A stretch of 64,000 nt of DNA from Methylobacterium sp. Leaf108 (GCF_001423265.1 NZ_LMND01000034.1:103510-167509), one strand, 5' to 3'. Numbered from the stretch's first letter, positions 14,338 through 23,379 are shown. The notes: generated from the letters alone by a model not told the origin. Numbers and translations: made by a program.

Positions 14338-17013
14338 TTACGGCCGAGGATCGGAGACGGCGGATTTATTGACGAATGCCTTAAGAACAAGCTCGACTTT
14401 CATCACCCCGGCATCGTCGGGGTCGGCCTTGGTCGTGAACCCGAGGCGGCGGCAGACCGCCAGCATCGGGCGGTTCTCGCGCAGCACCGACCCTTCGATC
14501 CGCTCGAGCCCCTCGGTCCTAGCCCAGTCGATCATCATCCTCATGAGAGCATGGCCGAGGCCGAGCCCCTTCGTGTCGCTGCGCACGAGGATCGCGTACT
14601 CGCCCGCGACATGGTTGGCGTCGGCGTGGAGCCGCACGGCACCCAGCATCGTCCCGGTCTGCGCCTCCTGCGCCACGAAGGCGATGGCGCGGGCGTAATC
14701 GAGCTGGGTCAGGCGGGCCAGGAAGGCGTGGTTGAAGTCGCGCACCGGCGCGAAGAAGCGCAGCCGCAGATCCTCGGCGCTGACCTGCGCGAAGAAGTCG
14801 TGGAACAGCGCCTCGTCCTCCGGCCGCACCGGGCGCACCCGGATCGCGCGGCCCTTCAGGGCGATCGATCGCTCCCACTCCACCGGATAGGGGCGGATGG
14901 CGAAACGCGGATGATGGGCCCCGCGCGGGCGCTCTCCGGCCCGGACGACCTGCGGCGCGATCATGACCCGGCCGTCGAGGGCGACGACCCCATCGGCATC
15001 CGACAGCAACGGGTTGATGTCGAGTTCGCGCACCTCCGGCAGGTCGGCGGCGAGCTGGGCGAGCTTGACGAGGACGAGGGCCAGCGCATGGCGGTCGACC
15101 GCCGGCACGTCGCGGTATGCGGCCAGGCGCCGGGCGACACGGGTGCGGTCGATGAGATCCTGCGCCAGACGCAGATCGAGGGGCGGCAGGCCGAGCGCCC
15201 TGTCGTCGATGACCTCCACCGCGGTGCCGCCGCGGCCGAACACGACGACCGGGCCGAAGACGGGGTCTTCGGCGAGGCCCGCGATCAACTCGCGCTGCTT
15301 GCCCGCCCTCACCATCGGCTGGACGGCGAAGCCGGTGATCCGCGCGTCGGGGCGCGAGAGTCTGACGCCGGCCACGATGGCGGCGGCGGCCTCGCGGATG
15401 TCGGCCTCGCTGGTCAGGTCGAGTCGCACGCCGCCGACGTCGGACTTGTGGACGATATCGGGCGAGACGAGCTTCAGGGCGACGGTGCCGCCGGCTGCGA
15501 TGATCGCCCAGCCGGCGGCGGCGGCGGCCTCCGCGTCCGGCGCCAGCGTCACGGGCAGGCTTGGGATGCCGTAGGCGGCAAGGAGACCCGCCACCGAGAC
15601 GGGATCGAGCCAGGTGCAGCCCTCCGTCAGAGCCGCTTCCACCAGGGTGCGAGCCCGCGCCCTGTCGGGCAGGAAGTCCCGCGGCAGCGAGTCGGGCGTG
15701 CGCATGAGGTCGTCCTGCGCCTCCCGGTAGCGGACGAGATGCAGGAAACCCTGCACCGCATCCGAATCGGTCGAGAAGCGGGGGATGCCCGCCTTGGCGA
15801 AGGCCGCCAGCGCCGCCTCGTCTTCGCCGAGGGAGACTGCGAACACCGGCTTCCTGCGGCCCTCGCGGCTTCGCGCCGTCGTCACCGTCGCCGCGATGGC
15901 CTCGGCCACGGCTGCGCTGTCGGAACGGGCAGTGGGGACATGGATCGCGAGGATCGCGTCGACGGCCGGGTCGGCCAGCAGAGGCGACAGGGCGGTCTCG
16001 TAGTGGGGCGCGTTCGCCCCGATCCCGAGATCGACCGGATTGGCCTCCAGCGGCGCCAAGGTGCCACCACCATCGGCGAGCTGATCGGCGGCGAGCGCCC
16101 CGATGCCGTAGCCGTTGGCGAGGATGGCCAGGCGACGTCCCGGAAACGGGCGTTGCCGGCCCAACGTCTCCACAGCCGAGAACATCGCATCGAGATTGCC
16201 GACGCTGAGCAGGCCGGCCCGGCGAAAGGCCGCCTCGTAGACCGCGTCCGGCCGCGCGAGGGCACCGGTGTGGGTGAGGCTCCCGGCGGCGGTGATCGCG
16301 GCGGGATGCCGGCCGGTGCGCAGGACCACCACGGGCTTGGCCCGCGCCGCGGCGCGGGCCGCCGACATGAACTTGCCCGCGTCCCGCACCACGTCGATGG
16401 ACAGCAGGATCGCGCGGGTGTGAATGTCGCCGGCGAAATAATCGAGGCAATCGGCGACGTCGATATCGCAGGCTTGGCCGAGAGTGATCGCCGCCGAGAA
16501 ACCCACCGCACGCTTGGCGGCCCAAGCCACGATGCCGGCCGCGACCGTTCCCGATTGCGATATCAGGGCCAGGTCGCCCGCGGAGGGCGCTCTCGAGAAC
16601 AGGCTGGCATCGAGGCACGCCCCCGGCGAGGACAAGCCGATGCTGCCAGGGCCGACGATCCGCAGCCCGTAGGGTTTGGCCGCAGCCCAGACGTCCCGGC
16701 ACAAGACGTCGTCGCGGTCTGCGGTCAGCACCACCGCGACCCTGGCGCCGCACGCTCCGGCTTCCTCGACCAGACGAGGCACGGCCGTGGGCGGAGCGGC
16801 AATCAGGACGAGATCGGGAGGTTGGAGCTCGGCGAAGGACGCGACGCTCTGCGTGTCGCCGACAATTCCCCCCACCATCGAGATCGTGCCGCGAAACTGG
16901 CTCGCCCGTAGATTGGCGACCATGCCCCGGCCGAGCGCGGCCGATGTCTCATCGGCGACCGCCACGACCACGGATCGCGGCGCGAGCAGGGCGTCGAACC
17001 TGGATGTACTCAT
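14338..17013 (-). CDS. Pat-type protein: NDP-forming acyl-CoA synthetase fused to GNAT acetyltransferase
   Basis: 891 residues. Order: CoA-binding Rossmann domain (about 5-130), succinyl-CoA-ligase-like domains (about 140-440) with the THTGALARPD segment near 246, an ATP-grasp domain (about 470-690), and a C-terminal GNAT domain (about 730-891) with acetyl-CoA loop DTKGLGLGHAL. Length and layout match bacterial Pat/PatZ protein lysine acetyltransferases (about 880-900 aa), which acetylate and switch off acyl-CoA synthetases. ATG 17013 begins directly at the domain; an upstream in-frame extension of 15 codons is unlikely. Substrates are not known from sequence. Confidence 0.85.
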   Translation of the reverse strand: MSTSRFDALLAPRSVVVAVADETSAALGRGMVANLRASQFRGTISMVGGIVGDTQSVASFAELQPPDLVLIAAPPTAVPRLVEEAGACGARVAVVLTADRDDVLCRDVWAAAKPYGLRIVGPGSIGLSSPGACLDASLFSRAPSAGDLALISQSGTVAAGIVAWAAKRAVGFSAAITLGQACDIDVADCLDYFAGDIHTRAILLSIDVVRDAGKFMSAARAAARAKPVVVLRTGRHPAAITAAGSLTHTGALARPDAVYEAAFRRAGLLSVGNLDAMFSAVETLGRQRPFPGRRLAILANGYGIGALAADQLADGGGTLAPLEANPVDLGIGANAPHYETALSPLLADPAVDAILAIHVPTARSDSAAVAEAIAATVTTARSREGRRKPVFAVSLGEDEAALAAFAKAGIPRFSTDSDAVQGFLHLVRYREAQDDLMRTPDSLPRDFLPDRARARTLVEAALTEGCTWLDPVSVAGLLAAYGIPSLPVTLAPDAEAAAAAGWAIIAAGGTVALKLVSPDIVHKSDVGGVRLDLTSEADIREAAAAIVAGVRLSRPDARITGFAVQPMVRAGKQRELIAGLAEDPVFGPVVVFGRGGTAVEVIDDRALGLPPLDLRLAQDLIDRTRVARRLAAYRDVPAVDRHALALVLVKLAQLAADLPEVRELDINPLLSDADGVVALDGRVMIAPQVVRAGERPRGAHHPRFAIRPYPVEWERSIALKGRAIRVRPVRPEDEALFHDFFAQVSAEDLRLRFFAPVRDFNHAFLARLTQLDYARAIAFVAQEAQTGTMLGAVRLHADANHVAGEYAILVRSDTKGLGLGHALMRMMIDWARTEGLERIEGSVLRENRPMLAVCRRLGFTTKADPDDAGVMKVELVLKAFVNKSAVSDPRP

Positions 17014-17091
17014 CGATTCGTCAGCCCGTGCCCGGGCCGGACCCTCGCCCGCCTGCACCGGGCAGGCAAGGGCTCCGGGGAGTCGGGTCGG

Positions 17092-17241
17092 TCAGGACGC
17101 CGAGAGACCGGGCAGAACGAGGGTCTCGTGAAGCCGGAAGATGCAGGGCCACCTCATCCGGATCGCGAGATCCTGCGCCTCTTCCAGGCTGATCGCGCGT
17201 TGGCGCGCAACTTCATCGAGACTGATCCATCCGGCTGCCAT
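17092..17241 (-). CDS. Possible 49-aa protein upstream of pat
   Basis: An open frame of 49 codons, MAAGWISLDEVARQRAISLE through to LVLPGLSAS. The ATG (17241) follows a purine-rich GGGGAGGG with good spacing. It ends 78 bp before pat on the same strand. The pattern SLDEVARQRAISLEEAQDLA could form a helix-turn-helix-like pair, but the protein is short and I do not recognise a family. Evidence is the ribosome-binding site, clean stop, amphipathic composition and conserved direction with pat. Confidence 0.45.
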   Translation of the reverse strand: MAAGWISLDEVARQRAISLEEAQDLAIRMRWPCIFRLHETLVLPGLSAS

Positions 17242-17336
17242 CGCAGACCCTCCCCTTCGTGCGTTCGGTGCGTTAAGGCGCGGATGCGCGTCGGGTTCCG
17301 GGTGGATCGTCAGCCCGGGCCCGCGCCGGAGCAGCC

Positions 17337-17981
17337 ATGGTCGAGGTCCGGGAATCCATCGTCTGCGCGATGCGCGAGATGATCGCGTGCGGCCTCAGCC
17401 AAGGCACCGCCGGCAACATCAGCGTGCGGCACGGCGACGGCTTCCTGGTGACACCCTCCGGCATCGCCGCGGACGCCCTGCGGCCGGAGGATATCGTGCC
17501 GATGACGATGGCGGGCACCCACGACCATGCCCTGGCGCCGTCTTCGGAATGGCGGTTCCATCGCGACATCCTGGCGGCGCGCCCGGAATTCGAAGCGATC
17601 GTCCACGCCCACCCGACCTATTGCACCGCCTTCGCCATCTGCGGTCGGTCAATCCCGGCCGTGCACTACATGATCGCCGCGGCCGGCGGCCCGACGATCC
17701 GCTGCGCGCCCTATGCGCCCTACGGCACCCAGGCGCTGTCCGACCACGCCGTGGCGGCGATGGAGGCGCGCAACGGCTGCCTCCTGGCCAACCACGGCAT
17801 GATCGCGGCCGGCCCGACGCTGGCCAAGGCGCTCTGGCTCGCCGTCGAGATGGAGGCCCTGTGCCGCCAGTATGCGGTGGCCCTGCAGGTCGGGGCTCCG
17901 GTCGTTCTGCCCGACGAAGAGATCGCCCGCACGGTCGACCGCTTCAGGTCCTACGGACCGCGTCACCGCGACCCGGCATAG
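17337..17981 (+). CDS. Class II aldolase/adducin family protein (FucA-like)
   Basis: 214 residues, the usual size for L-fuculose-phosphate-type aldolases. Motifs in order: GTAGNISVR (phosphate binding), TPSG, SSEWRFH (catalytic Glu), IVHAHPTY (two zinc His) and LLANHGM (third zinc His). These enzymes cleave or decarboxylate sugar phosphates by a Zn2+-stabilised enediolate. The sugar cannot be assigned, and no kinase or isomerase is adjacent to help. ATG 17337 has a GGAG ten bases upstream. Confidence 0.87.
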   Translation: MVEVRESIVCAMREMIACGLSQGTAGNISVRHGDGFLVTPSGIAADALRPEDIVPMTMAGTHDHALAPSSEWRFHRDILAARPEFEAIVHAHPTYCTAFAICGRSIPAVHYMIAAAGGPTIRCAPYAPYGTQALSDHAVAAMEARNGCLLANHGMIAAGPTLAKALWLAVEMEALCRQYAVALQVGAPVVLPDEEIARTVDRFRSYGPRHRDPA

Positions 17982-18525
17982 GCGGGCGCCACAGGCCCGG
18001 TCGCGTCGACGGCCATCAGGACCGACCGCACCGGGATACGGTTCCCCGGACGCCAGAGTTGCGGTCCTCGACCTTGCATGCACCGGGCGATCCCCGGCCT
18101 CGCCCCGAGGCTTGCGGTGCCGGGACGTTGCGGCACGTCGCGCCGACCCGACATCTGCGGGCGGGTAAATTCTACCTCAAGTTGTCAAACAACGACCATG
18201 GATAGCCGGCGCTCCACCTTTGAAAATCAGGCAGTGCCCAGGTGGGGATATGGCTACACGGTGATCGGCACCGAGGGTTGTTCACGTCGATGCAGCAAAT
18301 CGACACAGACCGCATGGTGTGGCGATGACGATGCCTCACGACAGGATCCGCCCTCCATTTACAAAGAGAATACAGTCGCAATTCCTCATATTACGCCTCT
18401 TGCGCTCTGAATTGGAACATCTTAGGAGCATCGAACAGACGCTGTCGCTAGGCTTGCCATCGCATCGTATTTCGATGCCGTATACGGGCCAAAGATTGTA
18501 TACAAAATACTATCGGGAGTTGAGA
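17982..18525. other. 544-bp leader region of mucR, AT-rich in its right part
   Basis: No convincing gene. From about 18170 onward the DNA is much less GC-rich than its surroundings (roughly half AT by eye). It includes GTTG-N5-CAAC (18181-18193) and two GTATAC palindromes directly before mucR. An in-frame upstream ATG (18319) would add 69 residues absent from MucR proteins, so I treat this as regulatory DNA. Confidence 0.6.
18478..18505. promoter_or_regulatory. Paired 10-bp GTATAC palindromes upstream of mucR
   Basis: CCGTATACGG (18478-18487) and TTGTATACAA (18496-18505), both perfect palindromes sharing the core GTATAC, with centres 18 bp apart and 20-48 bp before the mucR ATG. The spacing and place suggest an operator, possibly for MucR itself, which is known to repress its own gene in rhizobia through AT-rich sites. 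Confidence 0.5.
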
Positions 18526-19026
18526 ATGAAGGCCGAGATCGATACGGGAGCGGATTACATCGAGCTTGCAGCCGGCGTCGTCTCGGCCTTCGTCAGCAAC
18601 AATTCGGTTCCGATCGTCGAGCTGCCCGCCCTGATCGCGCTGGTCCACGGGACGCTCGCACGCCTGGCGGGCGACATCGTCGAGGAGAAGCCCGAGCCGC
18701 TCACCCCCGCGGTGTCGGTCAAGCGCTCGGTGACGGCGGATCACATCGTGTGCCTGGAGGACGGGAAGAAGTTCAAATCCCTCAAGCGGCATCTGCGGAC
18801 ACGCTACGGAATGACCCCGGACGAGTATCGCGCGAAGTGGAACCTCGCGAGCGACTATCCGATGGTGGCTCCGAACTACGCCGCGGCTCGGTCGGAGCTC
18901 GCCAAGAACATGGGGCTCGGCCAGCAGCGCCGGAAATCCCGCGCCCCCGTCGCCACGGAAGGTACACCGGTGGCACCCGATGCGCCGGTGCGTGCGCGAC
19001 GCGCGAAGCCAACGGCCTCGGCCTGA
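18526..19026 (+). CDS. MucR/Ros family transcriptional regulator
   Basis: 166 residues from ATG 18526, which follows GGGAG with good spacing. The N-terminal half (DYIELAAGVVSAFVSNNSVP) and C-terminal DNA-binding part (CLEDGKKFKSLKRHL, then GMTPDEYRAKW) are typical MucR. The Ros zinc site is incomplete: C76 and H89 are present, but the second Cys is D79 and the second His is Y94. Mesorhizobium MucR-like (Ml) proteins also bind DNA without zinc. MucR proteins repress AT-rich promoters controlling exopolysaccharide, motility and cell-cycle genes. The tail (110-166) is basic and proline-rich. Confidence 0.92.
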   Translation: MKAEIDTGADYIELAAGVVSAFVSNNSVPIVELPALIALVHGTLARLAGDIVEEKPEPLTPAVSVKRSVTADHIVCLEDGKKFKSLKRHLRTRYGMTPDEYRAKWNLASDYPMVAPNYAAARSELAKNMGLGQQRRKSRAPVATEGTPVAPDAPVRARRAKPTASA

Positions 19027-19379
19027 CCATCCACGCACCTCGGCTCGGCGGCTGCAGACACCTCCCCAAGGGGGTGAGCGGGGCCGGTCCAGAGCATCGC
19101 CACAGAAGCGGCTCCGGACGATGTCCACAGGAAAGGCGCCCCTTGCCGAGCGGTCGTCCGCGCTCGGCGGCGCCGGCATATCCCCTTTGAACGAATTGGC
19201 GTTTTCACGATCCCGCCGCGATGACGGGCTTCCCGGCGCGCCGATCGTCGGCCCGTTGTCCCCAGACGCGGTCGTCTTGCGTTAGCGCCGATGCAACGCT
19301 GCGCATGAGATCCCCTTCGACAGGTACGCGTCGTCGGGCAACCCGCGGGGGAAGCCGACAGGCTTGCTGCGGGAGTGTC
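19027..19379. other. 353-bp intergenic region between mucR and the Mrr-like gene
   Basis: I see no gene. A short imperfect hairpin (CACCTCCCC / GGGGGTG, near 19058-19075) follows mucR but lacks a T-run. The promoter of the next gene is presumably in the right half. Confidence 0.5.
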
Positions 19380-20156
19380 ATGTCAGGCGGATCGTCCCTC
19401 GTCACCCGTCTGTTCTGGACCATTCTCATCGGAGCCGCCGCCGCGTTCGTCTGGGGAATGCCGGCCGTCGCCGTGACCGGAATGGGCCTTGTGCTGGTCC
19501 TGCTTCGCCATCTCGACCGGCCGCGACGCCTGCGCCGCCTCGTCCGGCGGATCGCCTCGCCCCATGCCCGCACCCTGGCCCTTCGCCGACGGCAGGAGTG
19601 CTTCGTCGACGCCTACGGCAACACGATCCGCGACGGCTGGCAGCGTGAGCGCGCGTATTTCGCCGAGCGCACGATCCTGCCGCGCCTGGAGGCGCGCGGG
19701 CTCGGCGAGGAGGGCGAGGCGCGCTGGGCCGAGATCCTCGAGGTCGTCGAGGCGGTGGCCGAACGGGTCGACCTGCCCGACGAGACCGACGTCCCCGAGG
19801 AGGGAATCGCCTACGAGCGCCACTGCGCGGGGCGCCTGCGCGCGGCGGGCTGGCAGGCGCGCACGACCGCGGCCAGCGGCGACCAGGGCGCCGATATCGT
19901 GGCGGAAAGGGACGGGCTTCGCCTCGTGGTGCAATGCAAGCGCCATGGCCGGCCCATCGGCAACGCGGCGGTGCAGGAGGCGGCTTGCGCGGCGCGGTAC
20001 TGGTCGGGCGACCTCGCCGCGGTCGTCACGAACGCGGGCTTCACGCCCGCGGCGCGCAAGCTCGCCGCGGCCACCGACGTGCTCCTCCTGCACCACGACG
20101 ACCTGACCGACCTCGACCTGTCGGCGATCCGCCGCGCGGTGGCGCAGGATCGTTGA
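19380..20156 (+). CDS. Membrane-anchored Mrr-like restriction endonuclease-fold protein
   Basis: 258 residues. Two TM helices near the N-terminus (about 9-25 and 27-43), an arginine-rich stretch (RRLRRLVRRIA), a charged helical linker, and a C-terminal Mrr_cat domain (about 140-240). The PD-(D/E)xK core is visible: D172 in GDQGADIV and Q185-C-K187 in VVQCKRH. Membrane-tethered Mrr domains are widespread but poorly understood; suggested roles are DNA cleavage at the membrane or competence and defence functions. ATG 19380 follows GGGAG. The end abuts the convergent zwf gene with no gap. Confidence 0.82.
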   Translation: MSGGSSLVTRLFWTILIGAAAAFVWGMPAVAVTGMGLVLVLLRHLDRPRRLRRLVRRIASPHARTLALRRRQECFVDAYGNTIRDGWQRERAYFAERTILPRLEARGLGEEGEARWAEILEVVEAVAERVDLPDETDVPEEGIAYERHCAGRLRAAGWQARTTAASGDQGADIVAERDGLRLVVQCKRHGRPIGNAAVQEAACAARYWSGDLAAVVTNAGFTPAARKLAAATDVLLLHHDDLTDLDLSAIRRAVAQDR

Positions 20157-21662
20157 TCACTCCGCCGGCAAGGGTGTCCAGGCGTGGCCCCGACGGTTCA
20201 GAAGCGTATCCGCAGCGACGGGTCCGTCGCTGCCGGCGGGATAATCCGCCACCGGAGCGTCCTTCCATGCGGCGATCAGCGAATCGACCACCGCCCAGGC
20301 GCCCTCGATCATGTCGGCTCGCTGGAACAGGCTGCCATCCCCTTTCATGGCATCGAACAGCAACGATTCGTAGCCGACCCCCGGCAAGGCGTCGGCCGAC
20401 CCATTCAGGGTGGCGACGGCCGGATCGAGGGCCATCGCGGGTCCCGGGCGCTTCACGTTGAGGGATCCGGCAAGCCCCGATCCCGGGTCGACGAAGAGCC
20501 GGAGAACGTTGGGCGCCGCTCCCACCCCGAACAGTTCCGCATGGGGCCGCTTGAAGTGGATCGCGATCTCGGTCCGGCGCCGGGCGAGCCGCTTGCCGGT
20601 GCGAAGGTAGAACGGGACGCCCTGCCAGCGCGGGGTATCGATGGCGAGCGAAAGGGCGACGTAGGTTTCGGTGAGCGAGCCGGCCGCGACATCGGCCTCG
20701 TCGCGATAGCCCGGCACCGGTCGGCCGTCCTCGCGGCCGGCACCGTATTGTCCGCGGACCGCGTCACCGACCGGTGGCCGGATCGCGGCGATCAACGCGG
20801 CCTTGGCGTCCCGTACCGCCTCGGCATCGAGGGAGGCGGGCGCCTCCATGGCGATCATGCAAAGCAGCTGGAACAGGTGGTTGGGCACCATGTCGCGCAG
20901 GGCCCCGGTGGTCTCGTAGAAGCGGGCGCGTCCCTCGACGCCGATGGTCTCGGCGGCCGTGATCTCGATGAAATCGATGTGCTCGCCGGTCCAGGCCGGC
21001 TCGATCAGCCGATTGGCGAAACGAAGGGCGAGGATGCCCTGCACGGTCTCCTTGCCGAGGAAATGATCGATGCGAAAGATCTGCTCCTCGCGCGCGCTTT
21101 TCAGGATGCGGGCGTTGAGGGCCCGTGCCGAGGCGAGGTCGCTGCCGAAGGGCTTCTCCACCACCACGCGGCGAAAGCGGCCATCCGTTTCGTCGAGGAG
21201 ACCGGCCGCCCCGAGATGGTCGATCACCGGGCCGAAGAAGCGTGCCGAGACGGCGAGATAGAAGATCGCGCTGCCGTCGAGGATCCCGTCCAACGCCCGG
21301 TAGGTCTCGGGCGCATCGAAGTCGCCGGTGTGATACCGCAGTCTCTCGCACACGAAGCGCCAAGTGGCCTCGTCGATGCGGTCGGGATGGAATTCCGCCG
21401 TGTCGTCCCTGGTGAACCCCTGCATCGTCTCGGTCAGGGCCTCGCGCCAGCCGGCGTCGGTGTTCTCGTTGTGATCGACGCCGACCACCCGGAAGCCGGC
21501 GGGCAGGTGACCGGCACCGGCGAGGTTGTAGAGGGCCGGCATCAGCAAGCGCTGCGTCAGGTCGCCCTTGGCTCCGAAGACGACGAGGGTGCAGGCCGGG
21601 GCCACGCTCGGCCCCGTGCCTGGGGTGGCTGGGGTTTCGCTGTCCTGCATGGAGACGATCAT
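20157..21662 (-). CDS. zwf: Glucose-6-phosphate 1-dehydrogenase
   Basis: About 501 residues. N-terminal NADP-binding motif FGAKGDLTQRLL, the substrate/catalytic motif RIDHFLGKE, and C-terminal KGDGSLFQRADMIEGAW are all typical. It oxidises glucose 6-phosphate to 6-phosphogluconolactone with NAD(P)+, the entry to the pentose phosphate or Entner-Doudoroff route. No pgl or edd gene is adjacent. The start is uncertain: ATG 21662 (MIVSMQDS) is preferred, ATG 21650 and a TTG at 21698 are alternatives. It lies downstream of the efflux operon on the same strand. Confidence 0.92.
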   Translation of the reverse strand: MIVSMQDSETPATPGTGPSVAPACTLVVFGAKGDLTQRLLMPALYNLAGAGHLPAGFRVVGVDHNENTDAGWREALTETMQGFTRDDTAEFHPDRIDEATWRFVCERLRYHTGDFDAPETYRALDGILDGSAIFYLAVSARFFGPVIDHLGAAGLLDETDGRFRRVVVEKPFGSDLASARALNARILKSAREEQIFRIDHFLGKETVQGILALRFANRLIEPAWTGEHIDFIEITAAETIGVEGRARFYETTGALRDMVPNHLFQLLCMIAMEAPASLDAEAVRDAKAALIAAIRPPVGDAVRGQYGAGREDGRPVPGYRDEADVAAGSLTETYVALSLAIDTPRWQGVPFYLRTGKRLARRRTEIAIHFKRPHAELFGVGAAPNVLRLFVDPGSGLAGSLNVKRPGPAMALDPAVATLNGSADALPGVGYESLLFDAMKGDGSLFQRADMIEGAWAVVDSLIAAWKDAPVADYPAGSDGPVAADTLLNRRGHAWTPLPAE

Positions 21663-21741
21663 CCGCTGAATGCCGCGACGGGCACCGTCGCCGGTCAAAC
21701 GGTTGCGGCCCGGCCCCGTTCCCGAAGGCGCGGACCGGTGC

Positions 21742-23226
21742 CTATTCGTCGGTCCGCACCGCCGAACCGCCGTCGATCGGCAGTTGGACTAGGATCAGCG
21801 CATCCTGCGTCGGCAGGCTGCGCACGTCCCAGCCGCCACCGAGGGCGCGGATCAGCGACACCGCCGTGGTGAACCGGTTCAGCCGTACCTGGAGCGCGGA
21901 GACCTCGTTGTTGAGGGCGATGGCCTGGGCGGTGACGACGGTGGTGAAGTTCTGGGTGCCGGCGCGGTATTCGTTCAGGGTGATCTCCACCGCCCGGCGA
22001 GCCAGCACCACCGCCTGGTCCTGCGCCGCCTGCTGGCGCGCGAGGATGCGCACGCCGGCAAGCCCGTTCTCGACCTCTCCGAAGGCGGTCAGGACGGTCT
22101 GTCGGTAGGTGGCGACGCTGGCCTCGTAGGCGGCGCGGGCGACCTGGACGACGGCCGACCGCGCGCCGCCGTCGAAGAAGACCTGGCTTCCGTTGGCGGC
22201 GATGGACCAGACCTGGTTCACGGCCGAGAACACGCCATTGCTGGTGACCCCGGAGAACCCGCCCGACGCCGACAGGGTCACGGTGGGATAGAAGGCCGCC
22301 ACCGCGACGCCGATCTGCTCGCTCTGGGCCTGAACGTTCCGCTCGGCCTGGGCGATGTCGGGGCGCCGCTCCAGAAGGTCGGACGGAATGCCGACCGGAA
22401 CCGCCGGCGGCCTCGTCGGCAGCGATCCGACCGGCAACGACAACTCCGAGGGCGGGCGGCCGACCAGGGTGGCGATGGCGTGCTCGAAGATGGCCCGCTG
22501 AAGCCCCACCGCGATGGCCTGGGCCTGGGTGGTCTGGAGCTGGGTCTGGGCCGTGATCACGTCCGAACGGGCCGCAACGCCGACGTTGTACTGGTTCTCC
22601 GCGATGGCGAGGCTCTTGCGGTAGGCCTCCACCGTCTCGTTCAACAGGCGCTGCAGCGAATCCTGGTACCGCAATGTCAGGTAGTTCGTGGCGATCTCCG
22701 ACTGGATCGCCAGGCGCACGGCGGCGAGATCGGCGGCGGTGGCCTGAGCGGTGGCGACCTCGCTGGCGATGGTGCGGCGGATGCGGCCGAACAGGTCGAG
22801 CTCCCAAGAAGCCTGGCCCTGGAGCGATACGGAGGTGCGCTCGGAGCCCAAAGATCGGGACCGGGCGATGCTCGGCGCGCCGATCACCGTCGGGAACAGG
22901 GCGGCGCGGGCCTGGGCGACGAAGCCGCGGGCCTGATCGTAGGTCGCCACCGAGACGCGCAGGTTCTGGTTGTCCACGTCCACGAGGCGGATCAGCCGGT
23001 CGAGGGCGGGATCGCGAAACACCCGCCACCAATCGCCGCGCTCGGCCCCGTCGTTCGGGCGCGCGGCGCGCCAGCCCTTGCGGCTCGCGACATGGGCAAC
23101 GCTGTCCTCCCGGGCCCCACCCTGCTTGAACGCCAGCGGCGTCTCCACGGAGGGACGGGAATAATCGGGGCCGACGAGGCAGCCGGAGGTCGCGAGGGCC
23201 AGCGCGAGGACGGCGGCCATCCGCAC
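21742..23226 (-). CDS. Outer-membrane factor lipoprotein of an RND efflux pump (NodT/OprM type)
   Basis: About 494 residues. A lipoprotein signal with lipobox ATSGC is followed by LVGPDYSRPSVETP, the standard start of NodT-family outer-membrane factors. Two repeats of the OEP domain follow (helical runs with IAENQYNVGVAARSDV and RRAVEITLNEYRAGTQNF). It forms the TolC-like exit duct for the pump encoded just upstream. GTG 23226 was chosen because it gives a short signal with an Arg in the n-region; ATG 23220 is close, and longer frames run through GC-rich intergenic repeats. Confidence 0.9.
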   Translation of the reverse strand: MRMAAVLALALATSGCLVGPDYSRPSVETPLAFKQGGAREDSVAHVASRKGWRAARPNDGAERGDWWRVFRDPALDRLIRLVDVDNQNLRVSVATYDQARGFVAQARAALFPTVIGAPSIARSRSLGSERTSVSLQGQASWELDLFGRIRRTIASEVATAQATAADLAAVRLAIQSEIATNYLTLRYQDSLQRLLNETVEAYRKSLAIAENQYNVGVAARSDVITAQTQLQTTQAQAIAVGLQRAIFEHAIATLVGRPPSELSLPVGSLPTRPPAVPVGIPSDLLERRPDIAQAERNVQAQSEQIGVAVAAFYPTVTLSASGGFSGVTSNGVFSAVNQVWSIAANGSQVFFDGGARSAVVQVARAAYEASVATYRQTVLTAFGEVENGLAGVRILARQQAAQDQAVVLARRAVEITLNEYRAGTQNFTTVVTAQAIALNNEVSALQVRLNRFTTAVSLIRALGGGWDVRSLPTQDALILVQLPIDGGSAVRTDE

Positions 23227-23354
23227 CAGCCGGGCGCGCCGACCTGTCCCCCCTGCCGGGGAGGATGGGCCGTGACACGGATCGGGAGCGCGCGAAACCG
23301 CCCTCTTGGGATCGATCACCGCCCCTCCTCCCGCCCGGCATGCGCCGGGGCTCC

Positions 23355-23379
23355 TGCCCCGCAGCAGGGGGAGGGTCGC
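23355..23379. repeat. Short GC-rich palindrome upstream of the outer-membrane factor gene
   Basis: CTCCTGC / GCAGGGGGAG with a short C-rich loop, in the gap between the second RND gene and the outer-membrane factor gene. It resembles the palindrome at 26746-26766 and may belong to the same class of intergenic element. Confidence 0.35.

Noticed and set aside
18319..18525. 69-residue N-terminal extension of MucR
   Set aside because: The extension is absent from MucR proteins, and ATG 18526 has a good ribosome-binding site and matches the family start.
19380..20156. Restriction-modification or phage-defence island around the Mrr-like gene
   Set aside because: No methylase, helicase, toxin or integrase is nearby; neighbours are mucR and zwf.
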